Assembly: GCA_050485385.1 (NCBI GenBank) | Contig: JBJHBG010000014.1 | Coordinates: forward strand, 1-54,131 | Direction of reading: 5' to 3' | Source: RECO01 sp050485385 | GTDB lineage: Bacteria; Pseudomonadota; Alphaproteobacteria; Geminicoccales; Geminicoccaceae | Length of the DNA stretch: 54,131 nt | In this document: positions 1 through 9,924 of the stretch, one piece after another | Layout: each line of letters opens with the position of its first letter | Position numbering within the stretch: the first letter of the stretch is position 1 | Made by a program: the position numbers and the translations under genes | Notes under the pieces: model-generated | The model's input: the letters and a program-made list of their open reading frames with translations, nothing else | What the model was told of the DNA's origin: nothing | Database searches by the model: none

Positions 1-673
1 CGCCTGGCTCTCCCCCGCCGAAGCCGCCAGCCCGCAGGTGGCCGAGGAGGTGCCCGAGCCCGCCGCCGCCGAACCTGCCGCCGAAGAGGCGGCGCCCGTG
101 ACCGTCGCCGGCTCGCCCAGGCGGCGCCCGGACGTGCCGCAGCAGGTCGCCCAGGCGACCCCGGTGCCCGAGACCCGGCAGCAGGGCACGCCGCAGCCGA
201 GCCCGGACGCACGGCCACAGCCGCGGGAGGAGCAGGATGACCTGGACGCGCTGTTGCAGAGCGTCGAGCAGATCGACCGGCGGGTGCAGGCGGAGACGGA
301 GCGCGACACGGCCGGCCGCAGCGAGCTTGCCGCCGGCGGCCAGGGCAGCGATCAACGGGTGCAACAACTCGGCCGTTTGATCTACGATCAGATCATCGGC
401 TGCTGGACCGTGCCGGCCGGCCTGGAGGGGCTCAGGCAGGTCGGGCCGGTCGAGATCCGGACCGAGTTCGGGCCGAGCGGGGACGTGGTGCGGGCCACCG
501 TGGAGAACCAGGAGCGGCTCCAGACCGACCGGGTATTCCGTTCCGTCGCCGAAAGCGCGGAGCGGGCGATCCGCAGTTGCACGCCGCTCCGGGGCATGCC
601 CGCCGACCTCTACCCGCAATGGCGGCTGACGATCCTCGTCTTCGATCCCACACAAATCACCGCAGGTGGCTGA
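1..673 (+). CDS. tolA: TolA, C-terminal part (5' end outside window)
   Basis: The frame is open from base 2, so the gene starts upstream of the window. TolA is the inner-membrane-anchored periplasmic arm of the Tol-Pal system that links the TolQR motor to TolB/Pal. The visible part is an Ala/Pro/Glu/Gln-rich linker typical of TolA domain II, then a C-terminal globular domain of about 100 residues with two cysteines (IIGCW and RSCTPL) and the ending GMPADLYPQW. That cysteine pair and the YPxW end fit alphaproteobacterial TolA domain III. The stop at 671-673 overlaps the next start as TGATG, which suggests translational coupling. tolB, pal and cpoB follow, so the assignment rests on both sequence and synteny. 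tolQ and tolR should lie just upstream. Confidence 0.88.
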   Translation, partial: AWLSPAEAASPQVAEEVPEPAAAEPAAEEAAPVTVAGSPRRRPDVPQQVAQATPVPETRQQGTPQPSPDARPQPREEQDDLDALLQSVEQIDRRVQAETERDTAGRSELAAGGQGSDQRVQQLGRLIYDQIIGCWTVPAGLEGLRQVGPVEIRTEFGPSGDVVRATVENQERLQTDRVFRSVAESAERAIRSCTPLRGMPADLYPQWRLTILVFDPTQITAGG

Positions 674-1143
674 TGTTCGATACCTTCACTCCGAGGCTTC
701 TGACCCTCCCCTTGGTCCTGCTCGCCGGCGTGGCGCTCGCCGCGTGCGAGACGACCGGCAGCACGGCCAGTGCACCGGCCGCGAGCGTCGACGGTCCGCC
801 GCCCGGGGTCCAGCAGATGAGCGACGCCGAACGCGCCCAGATGGACCAGGTGCTGCAGGTGGCCCTGCCGCAGATCGAGCAGTGCATCGTGCCGTTCGCC
901 AACACGGCGCGTGAGCGGGGCATCGACGAGGTCGATTTCGTCCTGGAGTTCCACGAGGACGGGCGGCCGCGCGGCATGGGCATCGACGACCCCGACCGGA
1001 TCGATGCCGACCCCAACTATCGCGCCGTCATCGAGGCGCTGTTCCAGGGCATGAGCACCTGCCCGCCCCTGCAGGGCATGCCCGCCGGCACCTACCCCAT
1101 GTGGGAGTACCTGCCGATCAACTACACGGCGACCCCGGCCTGA
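673..1143 (+). CDS. Lipoprotein with a TolA-domain-III-like fold
   Basis: A predicted 156-residue lipoprotein: a hydrophobic signal ends in the lipobox LAAC (Cys25), followed by a Ser/Ala/Pro-rich tether. Residues from about 55 to the end resemble the C-terminal domain of the preceding TolA: one Cys in a QIEQC segment, a central F-x-EF-x-x-x-G strand-like region, and a second Cys in STCPPLQGMPAGTYPMW, against RSCTPLRGMPADLYPQW in TolA. The ATG overlaps the tolA stop (TGATG), so it is very likely co-translated with tolA. I infer a membrane-tethered paralogue of TolA domain III acting in the Tol-Pal system. I do not know a named family for it. Because the residue after the lipid Cys is Glu, outer- versus inner-membrane sorting cannot be read by the simple +2 rule. 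Confidence 0.8.
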   Translation: MFDTFTPRLLTLPLVLLAGVALAACETTGSTASAPAASVDGPPPGVQQMSDAERAQMDQVLQVALPQIEQCIVPFANTARERGIDEVDFVLEFHEDGRPRGMGIDDPDRIDADPNYRAVIEALFQGMSTCPPLQGMPAGTYPMWEYLPINYTATPA

Positions 1144-1170
1144 CCGCCGGCTAACGGGGAGTTGCCGGAG

Positions 1171-2490
1171 ATGACCTGCTCCCGCCGTCACGCGCTCGCC
1201 TCGCTCGGCGCCCTCGGCCTCGTCGCCGCCGGTCCCGCGCGGGCCCAACTCACGGTGACCATCGACCGCGGCACGGTGCGCGCGCTGCCGATCGCCGTCA
1301 GCCCCTTCGCGGGCAGCCCGGCGGCGGAGCCGGAGATGGGGCTCCGCATGGCCGAGGTGATCGGCGCCAATCTCGACCGCTCGGGCCTGTTTCGCACGAT
1401 CGACCGCCAAGCCTACATTCAGTCGCCGGACGACCTCGCCCAGAACGGCCCGCGCTTCGCCGACTGGCGGCAGATCAACGCGGAAGCGCTCGTCACGGGA
1501 CAGATCGTGCCCGGCGACGGCGGCAACGTCGCGGTCGAGTTCCGCCTGTTCGACGTGCTCGCTGCCGCCGAGCGCCGGGGCCTGCGCTACACGGCGCCGA
1601 TGGCGGAGTGGCGGCGGGTGGCGCACAAGATCTCGGACGAGGTCTACGGCCGCATCACCGGCGAGAGCGGCTATTTCGACACCCGCATCGTCTACGTCGC
1701 CGAGACGGGGCAGGCGACGCAACGGGTCAAGCGCCTCGCCATCATGGACCAGGACGGCGCGAATCACCGCTTTTTGACTCGTGGCGACAGCCTCGTCATG
1801 ACGCCCCGCTTTGCCCCGGACGGCGAAACCATCGCCTATCTCGCCTATCGCGGCGGTCAGGCGCAGGTGGCGCTGATCGAGGCGGACGGCACCAACGACC
1901 GCCTGCTCGGCAGCTTCGACGGCATGACCTTCGCGCCCCGCTTCGCGCCCGACGGTCGCAGCATCGCCCTCTCGCTCGCTGTCGGCGGCGCCACCAGCCT
2001 GCACCGCTACGACCTGCGCACCCAGCAGATGACACGGTTGACGAGCGGGCCGCACATCGACACCTCGCCCAGCTTCAGCCCCGACGGCGGCCGGCTGGTG
2101 TTCAACTCCGACCGGGCCGGCAGCCCCCAGCTCTACGTCATGGACCTCGGCAGCGGGCGCACGGAGCGGATCAGCTTCGGCCAGGGACGCTATGCGAGCC
2201 CGGCCTGGTCGCCGCGGGGCGACCTCGTCACCTTCGTCAACCAGCAGGGCGGCAACTTCCACGTCGGGCTGATGCGGCCCGACGGTGGCGACGAGCGGCT
2301 GGTGACGCGCAGCTATCTCGACGACGGTCCGCGCTTCGCGCCGAACGGTCGCGTCGTGGTGTTCGAGCGCCAGGATCGGGGCAGCGGGCGCATGCGTCTC
2401 TATACGATCGACGTCACGGGCTTCAATCTGCGCGAGGTGGCAACGCCATTGGATGCCACCGACCCTGATTGGTCCCCCTTGCGTCGTTAG
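1171..2490 (+). CDS. tolB: Tol-Pal system beta-propeller protein TolB
   Basis: About 439 residues. A signal peptide carrying SRRHALASLG (twin-arginine-like) ends near ARAQ. An N-terminal TolB domain (ILPIAVSPFAG-like strand, LDRSGLF) leads into a six-bladed propeller marked by repeated WD40-like motifs: RFAPDGETIAY, RFAPDGRSIAL, SFSPDGGRLVF, AWSPRGDLVTF and RFAPNGRVVVF, ending TDPDWSPL. TolB is periplasmic and binds Pal and TolA, coupling the inner-membrane motor to the outer membrane. The ATG at 1171 is chosen because GGGGAG lies 9 bases upstream; the in-frame TTG at 1162 directly abuts that motif. It sits 27 bases behind the lipoprotein gene and ahead of pal. Confidence 0.95.
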   Translation: MTCSRRHALASLGALGLVAAGPARAQLTVTIDRGTVRALPIAVSPFAGSPAAEPEMGLRMAEVIGANLDRSGLFRTIDRQAYIQSPDDLAQNGPRFADWRQINAEALVTGQIVPGDGGNVAVEFRLFDVLAAAERRGLRYTAPMAEWRRVAHKISDEVYGRITGESGYFDTRIVYVAETGQATQRVKRLAIMDQDGANHRFLTRGDSLVMTPRFAPDGETIAYLAYRGGQAQVALIEADGTNDRLLGSFDGMTFAPRFAPDGRSIALSLAVGGATSLHRYDLRTQQMTRLTSGPHIDTSPSFSPDGGRLVFNSDRAGSPQLYVMDLGSGRTERISFGQGRYASPAWSPRGDLVTFVNQQGGNFHVGLMRPDGGDERLVTRSYLDDGPRFAPNGRVVVFERQDRGSGRMRLYTIDVTGFNLREVATPLDATDPDWSPLRR

Positions 2491-2555
2491 GAGTTCGTTG
2501 TAAACGCCACGCCGCATGCAACTGGCATGCACGCCGCTCGAAAGGAGCACTACCC

Positions 2556-3050
2556 ATGCGCGTCCTCGTCCTCATCGCCTGCCTTCTGGTGGTTGCGGGT
2601 TGCGCCCGTACCTCGCCGGAGGACCCGTCCCTCAGCGGCTCGATCTCGCAGCAAGGCATCGGCAGCGGTACCGGAACCTTCGCTCCCGGCAGTCAGGCGG
2701 CGCTCCAGGCCGAGGCCGGCGACACCGTCTACTTCGCGTTCGACAGCTCGGTCATCCGGCCGGAATCGCAGGCCGTCCTGCGCCAGCAGGCGGTATGGTT
2801 GCAGCGCAACCCGAACGCCCGCGTCACCATCGAAGGTCACACCGACGAGCGCGGCACGCGCGAGTACAACCTGGCGCTCGGCGAGCGGCGGGCCAACGCG
2901 GTGCGCAGCTTCCTGATCGCCGAAGGCGTGGCCCCCGACCGCATCCGTACGATCTCCTATGGCAAGGACCGTCCGGTGGCCCTCGGCTCGAACGAACAGG
3001 CCTGGGCGCAGAACCGCCGCGGCGTCACCGTCGTCGCCGCCACCAGCTAG
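2556..3050 (+). CDS. pal: Peptidoglycan-associated lipoprotein Pal
   Basis: A 164-residue lipoprotein. Residues 1-16 form a lipoprotein signal with lipobox VAGC (Cys16). A short Ser/Gly-rich linker leads to an OmpA-type peptidoglycan-binding domain with the strand YFAFDSS and the motif VTIEGHTDERGTREYN, followed by LALGERRANAVRSFL and the ending RRGVTV. Pal anchors the outer membrane to meso-DAP of peptidoglycan and is recycled to septa by TolQRA/TolB. AAAGGAG at 2541-2547 is spaced 8 bases from the ATG and decides the start. It follows tolB by 65 bases and precedes cpoB by two bases, as in other Proteobacteria. Confidence 0.96.
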   Translation: MRVLVLIACLLVVAGCARTSPEDPSLSGSISQQGIGSGTGTFAPGSQAALQAEAGDTVYFAFDSSVIRPESQAVLRQQAVWLQRNPNARVTIEGHTDERGTREYNLALGERRANAVRSFLIAEGVAPDRIRTISYGKDRPVALGSNEQAWAQNRRGVTVVAATS

Positions 3051-3052
3051 CC

Positions 3053-3771
3053 ATGGTGCGCTGGACGCTCCTCCTCGTCGCCGCCATCGCGCTCTCGCCG
3101 GCGCCGGCGGTGGCGCAGTCGATGGACGCGGGGCAGATGGTCGTCCGCCTGCAGGAGATGCAGGAGGAACTGGCGCGGCTGCGCGGCGAGGTGGAGGAGT
3201 TGCGCTACCGGCAGCGTCAGCTCGAGGCGGCGCTCCAGCAGCAAGGGACGGCCCAGCAGCAAGGGGCGGCGCCCAGCCCGTCGCCCCCGCCGGCCGCCCC
3301 TTCGCCCGTGCCCGGCCCGGTCGGCGGCACGCTCGGCGGCACCGCACCCGGTCCCGGCACGGCCATCGACCAGCCGGACATCCCGGCCGGCTACGATCGC
3401 GGCATGGCCTATCTCCAGGCCGGGCGCTGGGCCGACGCCCGCCGCGAACTGGACGCGTTCGTGGCGGCCAACCCGAACGACCGGCGGGCCCCGGAGGCCG
3501 CGTTCTGGTCGGCCGACAGCCTGTTCGTCGAGGGCGAGTACGCGGCGGCGGCGGCAGCGTTCGCCGCCACTTACCGGGCCTTCGGTGGCGAAGCGCCNNN
3601 NNNNNNNTCGCCCCCGACAGCCTGCTGAAGGTCGCCATGTCGCTCACGGCACTGGGTGACACCGACCGGGCTTGCCGAACGCTCGAGGAGTTGACCCGGC
3701 GCCACGCCGACCTCGGACGGTCGCTGGAGGCGGCGGTTGCCCGCGAACGCAGCAGTGCCGGTTGCGGCTGA
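3053..3771 (+). CDS. cpoB: CpoB/YbgF (cell division coordinator), interrupted by an assembly gap
   Basis: Starts ATG at 3053 with a Sec signal (cleavage near AVAQS), then a coiled coil (about residues 23-65, repeated LQEMQEELARLRGEVEELR-type heptads), a Gln- and Pro-rich linker, and a TPR domain beginning IPAGYDRGMAYLQAGRWADA. Ten Ns at 3598-3607 interrupt the TPR. The sequence resumes as APDSLLKVAMSLTALGDTDRACRTLEEL, typical of the last CpoB TPRs, but in the next reading frame. The coding frame is restored if the true gap is 11 bases or any length equal to 2 modulo 3. I therefore read this as one intact gene with a mis-sized gap, not a pseudogene. CpoB couples Tol-Pal constriction to cell-wall synthesis. 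The stop overlaps the tilS start region. Confidence 0.85.
3598..3607. other. Assembly gap (10 N) inside cpoB
   Basis: Ten consecutive Ns join two contigs. Flanking sequence is the start of one TPR helix (RAFGGEAP) and the next TPR (APDSLLK), so the missing material is probably short. Reading frames on the two sides differ by one, so the stated length of 10 is only a placeholder. Confidence 0.98.
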
Positions 3772-5002
3772 GCCGGTCGGGGCGGCCGAATTCGCCGCCT
3801 CGATGGATCGGCTGGGGCCGTTCGAGCGACGGCCGCGCCTGGCCGTAGCCGTCTCGGGCGGCCCCGACAGCCTGGCCCTGCTGGCGCTGGCGGCCGGATG
3901 GGCTGCCGACCGCGGCGGCGGCGTCACCGCCCTCACCGTGGACCACGGCCTTCGCCCCGCATCCGGTCTGGAAGCTGTCTGGGTCGCCGGTATGGCGTCG
4001 CACCTTGGCGTCGACCACGTCGTCGTGCCCTGGGTCCACGACGGCGGCCGACGCCGCAGCGCCGCCGAGGCGCGCGAGGCCCGCTACCGGTTGCTGGACG
4101 AGGTCGCGGCCGAACGGGGTTTTCTCCATTTGCTGCTCGGCCATCACGCCGACGACCAAGCCGTCACCCGCGCCATGCGCGCACGGCGGGCGGCGGGGCC
4201 GGGGCTCGCCGGCATGGCGAGCGTGCGCGAGCTCGCCCATTGCCGCCTCGTCCGCCCGCTGTTGAACGTGCCCCGGGCGCGGCTGGAGGCGACGGCGGAC
4301 GCCCTCGGCTACGGTTGGATCGAGGACCCGAGCAACCGCGATCCGCGCTACGAGCGCACGCGCACGTCGGGCGTGAGCGTCGATGCCGGCACGGTGGCGG
4401 CGCGGATCGACCGCGAACACGCGCTGGCGGCAGCGCTCGTCGCCAGTGTCCGCATCGAGGGTCCGGGCGCGGTCGGTCACGACCTCGGCCGCATGGCGCT
4501 GCTCGATGCGGACGTCCGCATCGGGCTGCTGCGGGCGGCGACGGCCACCGTCGGCGGCCGGCGCCATCTCCCCTCGTCGCGCGCGGCGGCCGCGCTGTCG
4601 GCCCGGCTCGACGCGGGCGTGCACCGCGCAACCTTGGGTGGGGCGATCGTCGAGCGCCGCGACGATCGGCTCCATCTGTGGCGCGAATGGGAGCGAGCGG
4701 CGTCGCTCCTGCTCGAGCCCGGCGAGCCGGGGCGGTTCGACGGCCGGTTCGCGCTGCGCAACGCCGGCAGGACGTCCATGCGCGTCACGTCGCTGGGCGT
4801 CGCTGCGGCGCAGGCGTGGACGCGGCGTATGGGCGGCGACTGGCGCGTACTGGCCAGCCTGCCGAGCGTCGACGGCACGCCGTTGCCGCTGGCGCCGACG
4901 CGCCATCGCGGACTCGCCTGCCGCTGGGCGCCGCGCCTGCCGCTGGCACCGGCGCCCTTTGCCGCAGCCATCGTTGTTTCCCGGTGCGGGTTGCCTACTT
5001 AA
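3737..5002 (+). CDS. tilS: tRNA(Ile)-lysidine synthetase TilS
   Basis: 421 residues from TTG at 3737; GTG at 3755 and ATG at 3803 are alternative starts. TilS ligates lysine to C34 of the CAU anticodon of tRNA-Ile2, changing it to lysidine. Visible features are the PP-loop SGGPDS (residues 40-45), the strand LTVDHGLRP, the HHADDQ motif, LVRPLLNVPRARL and the WIEDPSNRDPRYERTR segment, all diagnostic of the N-terminal ATPase core; a divergent C-terminal region follows. The usual DDQxET is DDQAVT here, a departure at a normally conserved Glu. The start overlaps cpoB by about 35 bases and ftsH follows, the standard alphaproteobacterial order pal-cpoB-tilS-ftsH. Confidence 0.93.
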   Translation: MPANAAVPVAAEPVGAAEFAASMDRLGPFERRPRLAVAVSGGPDSLALLALAAGWAADRGGGVTALTVDHGLRPASGLEAVWVAGMASHLGVDHVVVPWVHDGGRRRSAAEAREARYRLLDEVAAERGFLHLLLGHHADDQAVTRAMRARRAAGPGLAGMASVRELAHCRLVRPLLNVPRARLEATADALGYGWIEDPSNRDPRYERTRTSGVSVDAGTVAARIDREHALAAALVASVRIEGPGAVGHDLGRMALLDADVRIGLLRAATATVGGRRHLPSSRAAAALSARLDAGVHRATLGGAIVERRDDRLHLWREWERAASLLLEPGEPGRFDGRFALRNAGRTSMRVTSLGVAAAQAWTRRMGGDWRVLASLPSVDGTPLPLAPTRHRGLACRWAPRLPLAPAPFAAAIVVSRCGLPT

Positions 5003-5062
5003 GCGGAAAGCGACACTCTAGAAGTGCCGTCTCGCGCGACGGCGGCACAGCGAGGAAGGCTC

Positions 5063-7009
<1,947 letters not shown>

Positions 7010-7060
7010 GCGAGGGACGGTATCGAAGGCGCAGGGCGTTGGTTACCCGCGACAGCGGAG

Positions 7061-7083
7061 TAGGCGGCGATCGCCGCCGCCTA
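7061..7083 (+). terminator. Stem-loop downstream of ftsH (candidate terminator)
   Basis: TAGGCGGCG (7061-7069) pairs perfectly with CGCCGCCTA (7075-7083) around a 5-base loop, 51 bases after the ftsH stop. No T-run follows, so termination is uncertain; it could equally be an mRNA 3'-protecting structure. The rest of the 150-base gap shows nothing else. Confidence 0.35.
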
Positions 7084-7159
7084 ACGGCCGCCGGGCTTGC
7101 TCCTGCGGCGCAGCGGTGCTTCGTTGCGCCGGTCCAGGGAAGCTGAAGGAACCCAGCCC

Positions 7160-7453
7160 ATGACCGCCGTCGTCGTCATCGCTCGTGTGGAAGCCCTGCC
7201 CGGCCACGAGGCCGAGGTGGAAGCGCTGTTGCGCTGGCAGGTGGGGCCGACGCGGGAGGAGAAGGGCTGCCTCAACTACGACCTGCACCAGGACAACGCC
7301 GACCCCAAGGTGTTCTGGTTCCACGAGACCTGGGAGAGCGACGAGCATCTGGCGGCCCATGCGGTCGCCGAGCACATGGTCGCCAACCGCGCCCGGGTGA
7401 AGCCGCACCTGACCGGCCCCGCCGAGGTGTTCCGCATGACGCGGCTCGCCTGA
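7160..7453 (+). CDS. ABM-domain quinol monooxygenase-like protein
   Basis: 97 residues. The sequence matches the antibiotic-biosynthesis-monooxygenase (ABM, YgiN-like) dimeric alpha/beta barrel family: an N-terminal strand VVVIARVEALPGHEAEVE, then REEKGCLNYDLHQD, the strand FWFHETWESDEHLAAH and a C-terminal PAEVFRMTRL strand. Members oxidise quinols or hydroxy-aromatics without a cofactor, or act as dimeric scavengers; the substrate cannot be read from sequence. GAAGGA lies 9 bases upstream of the ATG. It stands alone between ftsH and a convergent gene, so context adds nothing about its role. Confidence 0.85.
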   Translation: MTAVVVIARVEALPGHEAEVEALLRWQVGPTREEKGCLNYDLHQDNADPKVFWFHETWESDEHLAAHAVAEHMVANRARVKPHLTGPAEVFRMTRLA

Positions 7454-7558
7454 CCGCCGACGGCAAGCGCGAAACGGCGGGGCTCGTCAGCCCTTTCGCC
7501 CCCGGCCGGCGACCTCGTTGGTCGTCGGCGTTGCCGGTGAGGCCGGCTCGGGCAGGGC

Positions 7559-9205
7559 TCAGGCGTCGAGAAATCGGTCGGGCGTGATGGTGCGCGGGTC
7601 GAGCTTCAGGGCGATGATGGCGGGGCGGTCGCTCGCCAGCGCCCGTTGCCACGCATCCGGGAACTGAGCCGTCTCCGTCACCGTCTCGCCGTGGCCGCCA
7701 TAGGCCTTGGCGAGGGCCGCGAAATCGGGATTGCGCAGCTCGGTGCCCGACTGACGGCCGGGATAGTCGCGCTCCTGGTGCATGCGGATGGTGCCGTACT
7801 GGCCGTTGTCGACCACGATGACGACGATGCGCGCGTCGTGCTGCACGGCGGTCGCGAACTCCTGGCCGTTCATCAGGAAGCAGCCGTCGCCGGCAAAGGC
7901 GACGACCAGCCGGTCGGGGTGGGTCAGCTTGGCGCCGACCGCGGCGGGCGTGCCGTACCCCATCGAGCCCGAGGTCGGCGCGAGCTGGGTACGGAAGCGG
8001 CGGTAGCGCAGGAAACGATGCACCCAGATGGCGTAGTTGCCCGCACCGTTGCAGACGATGGCGTCCTCCGGCAGGGCTTCGGCCAGATAGCGCATGATCT
8101 CGCCGTACTGCACCGGCCCCGGATTGGTCGGACTGGAGGCCGTCGAGGCCAGATAGCCCTGATGCAGCCGCTCGGTTGCCTCGGCCCAGGGTGCCTGGTT
8201 GGTGCCGGGCAGGGCCGCCAGCGCCTCGGCGGCCCGGTTCAGGCCGGACGGCACCGCGACGTCCGCTCGATAGACGCGGCCGAGCTCGGACGGGTCGTTG
8301 TGGATGTGGACCAGCGCCTTCTCCGCCGTGCCCTGGTGCGGAAAGCGGCGGTAGCTGTCGCTCGATGCCTCGCTCATGCGGCTGCCGAGGGTGAGGATCA
8401 AGTCGGCGCTCTCCAGGTAGTCGCCGAGTTCTTTCGTCACGGTGAGGCCGACATGGCCGGCATAGGACGGGTGCAGGTTGTCGAACAGCGATTGACGGCG
8501 GAAGCCGCAGCCGACCGGCAGCCGCCAGGCCTCGGCGAAGCGCTGGACCGCTGCATGGCCCGCCTCGTTCCAGCCGTTGCCGCCGAGCAGGAGGAACGGC
8601 CGCTTGGCCTTGGCCAGACGGTCGCCGATCTCGGCGATCGCGGCCGGATCGGGGGCCGCTTCCACCGCCTTGACGGCCGGTGCATCCGGCACGTCCGCCT
8701 CGGCGAAGAGCATGTCCTCGGGCAGCGACACGACGACCGGTCCAGGCCGGCCGGCGAGGGCGGTAGCGAAGGCGCGGTGCATGATCTCGGGCAGGCGTTC
8801 GGGACGGTCGACCTCCACCGCCCACTTCGCGATCGGTCCGAAGAAGGCTGCGTAGTCGACCTCCTGGAAGGCCTCGCGGCCGGTGAACGCGCTGTCGATC
8901 TGGCCGATCAGCAGGACCAGCGGCACGGAATCCTGACGCGCGATGTGGATGGCTGGCGACGCGTTGGTGGCGCCGGGGCCGCGGGTGACGAAGGCGACCC
9001 CGGGCCGGCCGGTGAGCCGGGCGTGAGCGTCGGCCATCATCGCCGCTCCGCCTTCCTGCCGGCAGATGACGAAGCGCGTTTCGGGTCGGTCGACCAGTGC
9101 GTCCAGGGCGGCGAGATAGCTTTCGCCGGGAACGCCGAACACGAGGTCGACGCCGTTCAGGGCCAACTGGTCGACCAGGATGCGGCCACCGGTACGTGTC
9201 GTCAT
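7559..9205 (-). CDS. ThDP-dependent acetolactate-synthase-like enzyme
   Basis: 548 residues with the three-domain ThDP fold. The N-terminal Pyr domain carries the catalytic Glu (RQEGGAA, Glu51) and TRGPGATN. The central domain begins LLLGGNGWNEAG. The C-terminal PP domain has the ThDP/Mg motif GDG (439-441) through NGQYGTI (from about 467). Such enzymes condense or decarboxylate 2-keto acids (acetolactate synthase, sulfoacetaldehyde acetyltransferase, glyoxylate carboligase and others). No small regulatory subunit gene (ilvH/ilvN) is adjacent, so biosynthetic acetolactate synthase is less likely than a catabolic or uncharacterised role. It lies 22 bases behind an MlaC-like gene on the same strand and may be co-transcribed. 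Confidence 0.82.
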   Translation of the reverse strand: MTTRTGGRILVDQLALNGVDLVFGVPGESYLAALDALVDRPETRFVICRQEGGAAMMADAHARLTGRPGVAFVTRGPGATNASPAIHIARQDSVPLVLLIGQIDSAFTGREAFQEVDYAAFFGPIAKWAVEVDRPERLPEIMHRAFATALAGRPGPVVVSLPEDMLFAEADVPDAPAVKAVEAAPDPAAIAEIGDRLAKAKRPFLLLGGNGWNEAGHAAVQRFAEAWRLPVGCGFRRQSLFDNLHPSYAGHVGLTVTKELGDYLESADLILTLGSRMSEASSDSYRRFPHQGTAEKALVHIHNDPSELGRVYRADVAVPSGLNRAAEALAALPGTNQAPWAEATERLHQGYLASTASSPTNPGPVQYGEIMRYLAEALPEDAIVCNGAGNYAIWVHRFLRYRRFRTQLAPTSGSMGYGTPAAVGAKLTHPDRLVVAFAGDGCFLMNGQEFATAVQHDARIVVIVVDNGQYGTIRMHQERDYPGRQSGTELRNPDFAALAKAYGGHGETVTETAQFPDAWQRALASDRPAIIALKLDPRTITPDRFLDA

Positions 9206-9227
9206 GGGTTGCTTGCCTTCTGCTTGG

Positions 9228-9836
9228 TCACATCAGGGGGCCGGAGCGCTCCTGCAAGATCGCGATCAAGCCGTCGATGCCGCGGCGCTGCACGACCGAG
9301 GCGAACTCGCTGCGCTGCGAGATGGCCATGCTGACGCCTTCGACCTCGATGTCGATGATGCTGAGGCCCGTGGGACGCTCGCGCACCCGCCAGTCGATGC
9401 GCGGCGGCGGCGACATGCCCTCGATCCGGGTGGTGACGCGGGCGTCCTGCTGCCCCTGCGACTCGGCGCCGACGATCACCAAGCGCTCGCCCGTGTAGTC
9501 GTCGAGGCGATCCGCGTAGGAGGCGACGACCCACCGTTCGAAGGCGTCGACATAGGCTCGACGCTGCTCGTCGGTGAGGTCGCGATAGGGTGCGCCGAGC
9601 ACGGTGCGCGCGACGAACGGCACGTCGAAGCCCTCGTGCAGCAGGACGCGCAGCCGGTCGCGCCGCTCGGTTCGGGGCGCGTCGGATTGCAGGATTTCGG
9701 TGGCGCGCTCGGCGAGCGTGCCGATGAATTCGCGGGCAGCTTCGGGGGTGACTGCCTGGGCCTGTGCTGGTGCGCCGAGGCCTATGGCTAGGGCAGCGAG
9801 GGCAGCGAGCAGGGTGCGGCGGGGGAAAGCGGACAT
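9228..9836 (-). CDS. MlaC/Ttg2D-family periplasmic phospholipid-binding protein (copy 1)
   Basis: 202 residues from ATG at 9836, supported by GGAG about 9 bases upstream. A signal peptide ends near AQAQAV. The mature protein has the MlaC-family pattern: AREFIGTLAERATEIL, GFDVPFVARTVLG, YRDLTDEQRRAYVDAFERWVVASYADRLDDYTGE, a beta-rich centre with RIDWRVRE, IDIEVEGVSMAISQRSEF and the final helix. MlaC shuttles phospholipids between the outer-membrane MlaA-OmpC complex and the inner-membrane MlaFEDB transporter. No mlaF, mlaE, mlaD, mlaB or mlaA lies in the window. The next gene upstream is a close paralogue. Confidence 0.87.
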   Translation of the reverse strand: MSAFPRRTLLAALAALAIGLGAPAQAQAVTPEAAREFIGTLAERATEILQSDAPRTERRDRLRVLLHEGFDVPFVARTVLGAPYRDLTDEQRRAYVDAFERWVVASYADRLDDYTGERLVIVGAESQGQQDARVTTRIEGMSPPPRIDWRVRERPTGLSIIDIEVEGVSMAISQRSEFASVVQRRGIDGLIAILQERSGPLM

Positions 9837-9875
9837 CGTCACGTCTCCGGGAAGCGTCGGCGCTCGGGCCATGAA

Positions 9876-9905
9876 CGGTTCGGCTCCATGTAGGTGGCCG
9901 AACCG
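9876..9905 (-). terminator. Stem-loop between the two mlaC-like genes
   Basis: CGGTTCGG and CCGAACCG form a perfect 8-base-pair stem with a 14-base loop in the 88-base gap between the two paralogues. There is no T-run, so this may be an attenuator or processing site rather than a full terminator. Confidence 0.35.
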
Positions 9906-9924
9906 CCGATAGGAAGGCCGACGC

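Noticed and set aside
3053..3771. cpoB as a frameshifted pseudogene
   Set aside because: The frame change coincides exactly with the N-gap; both flanks are intact family sequence.
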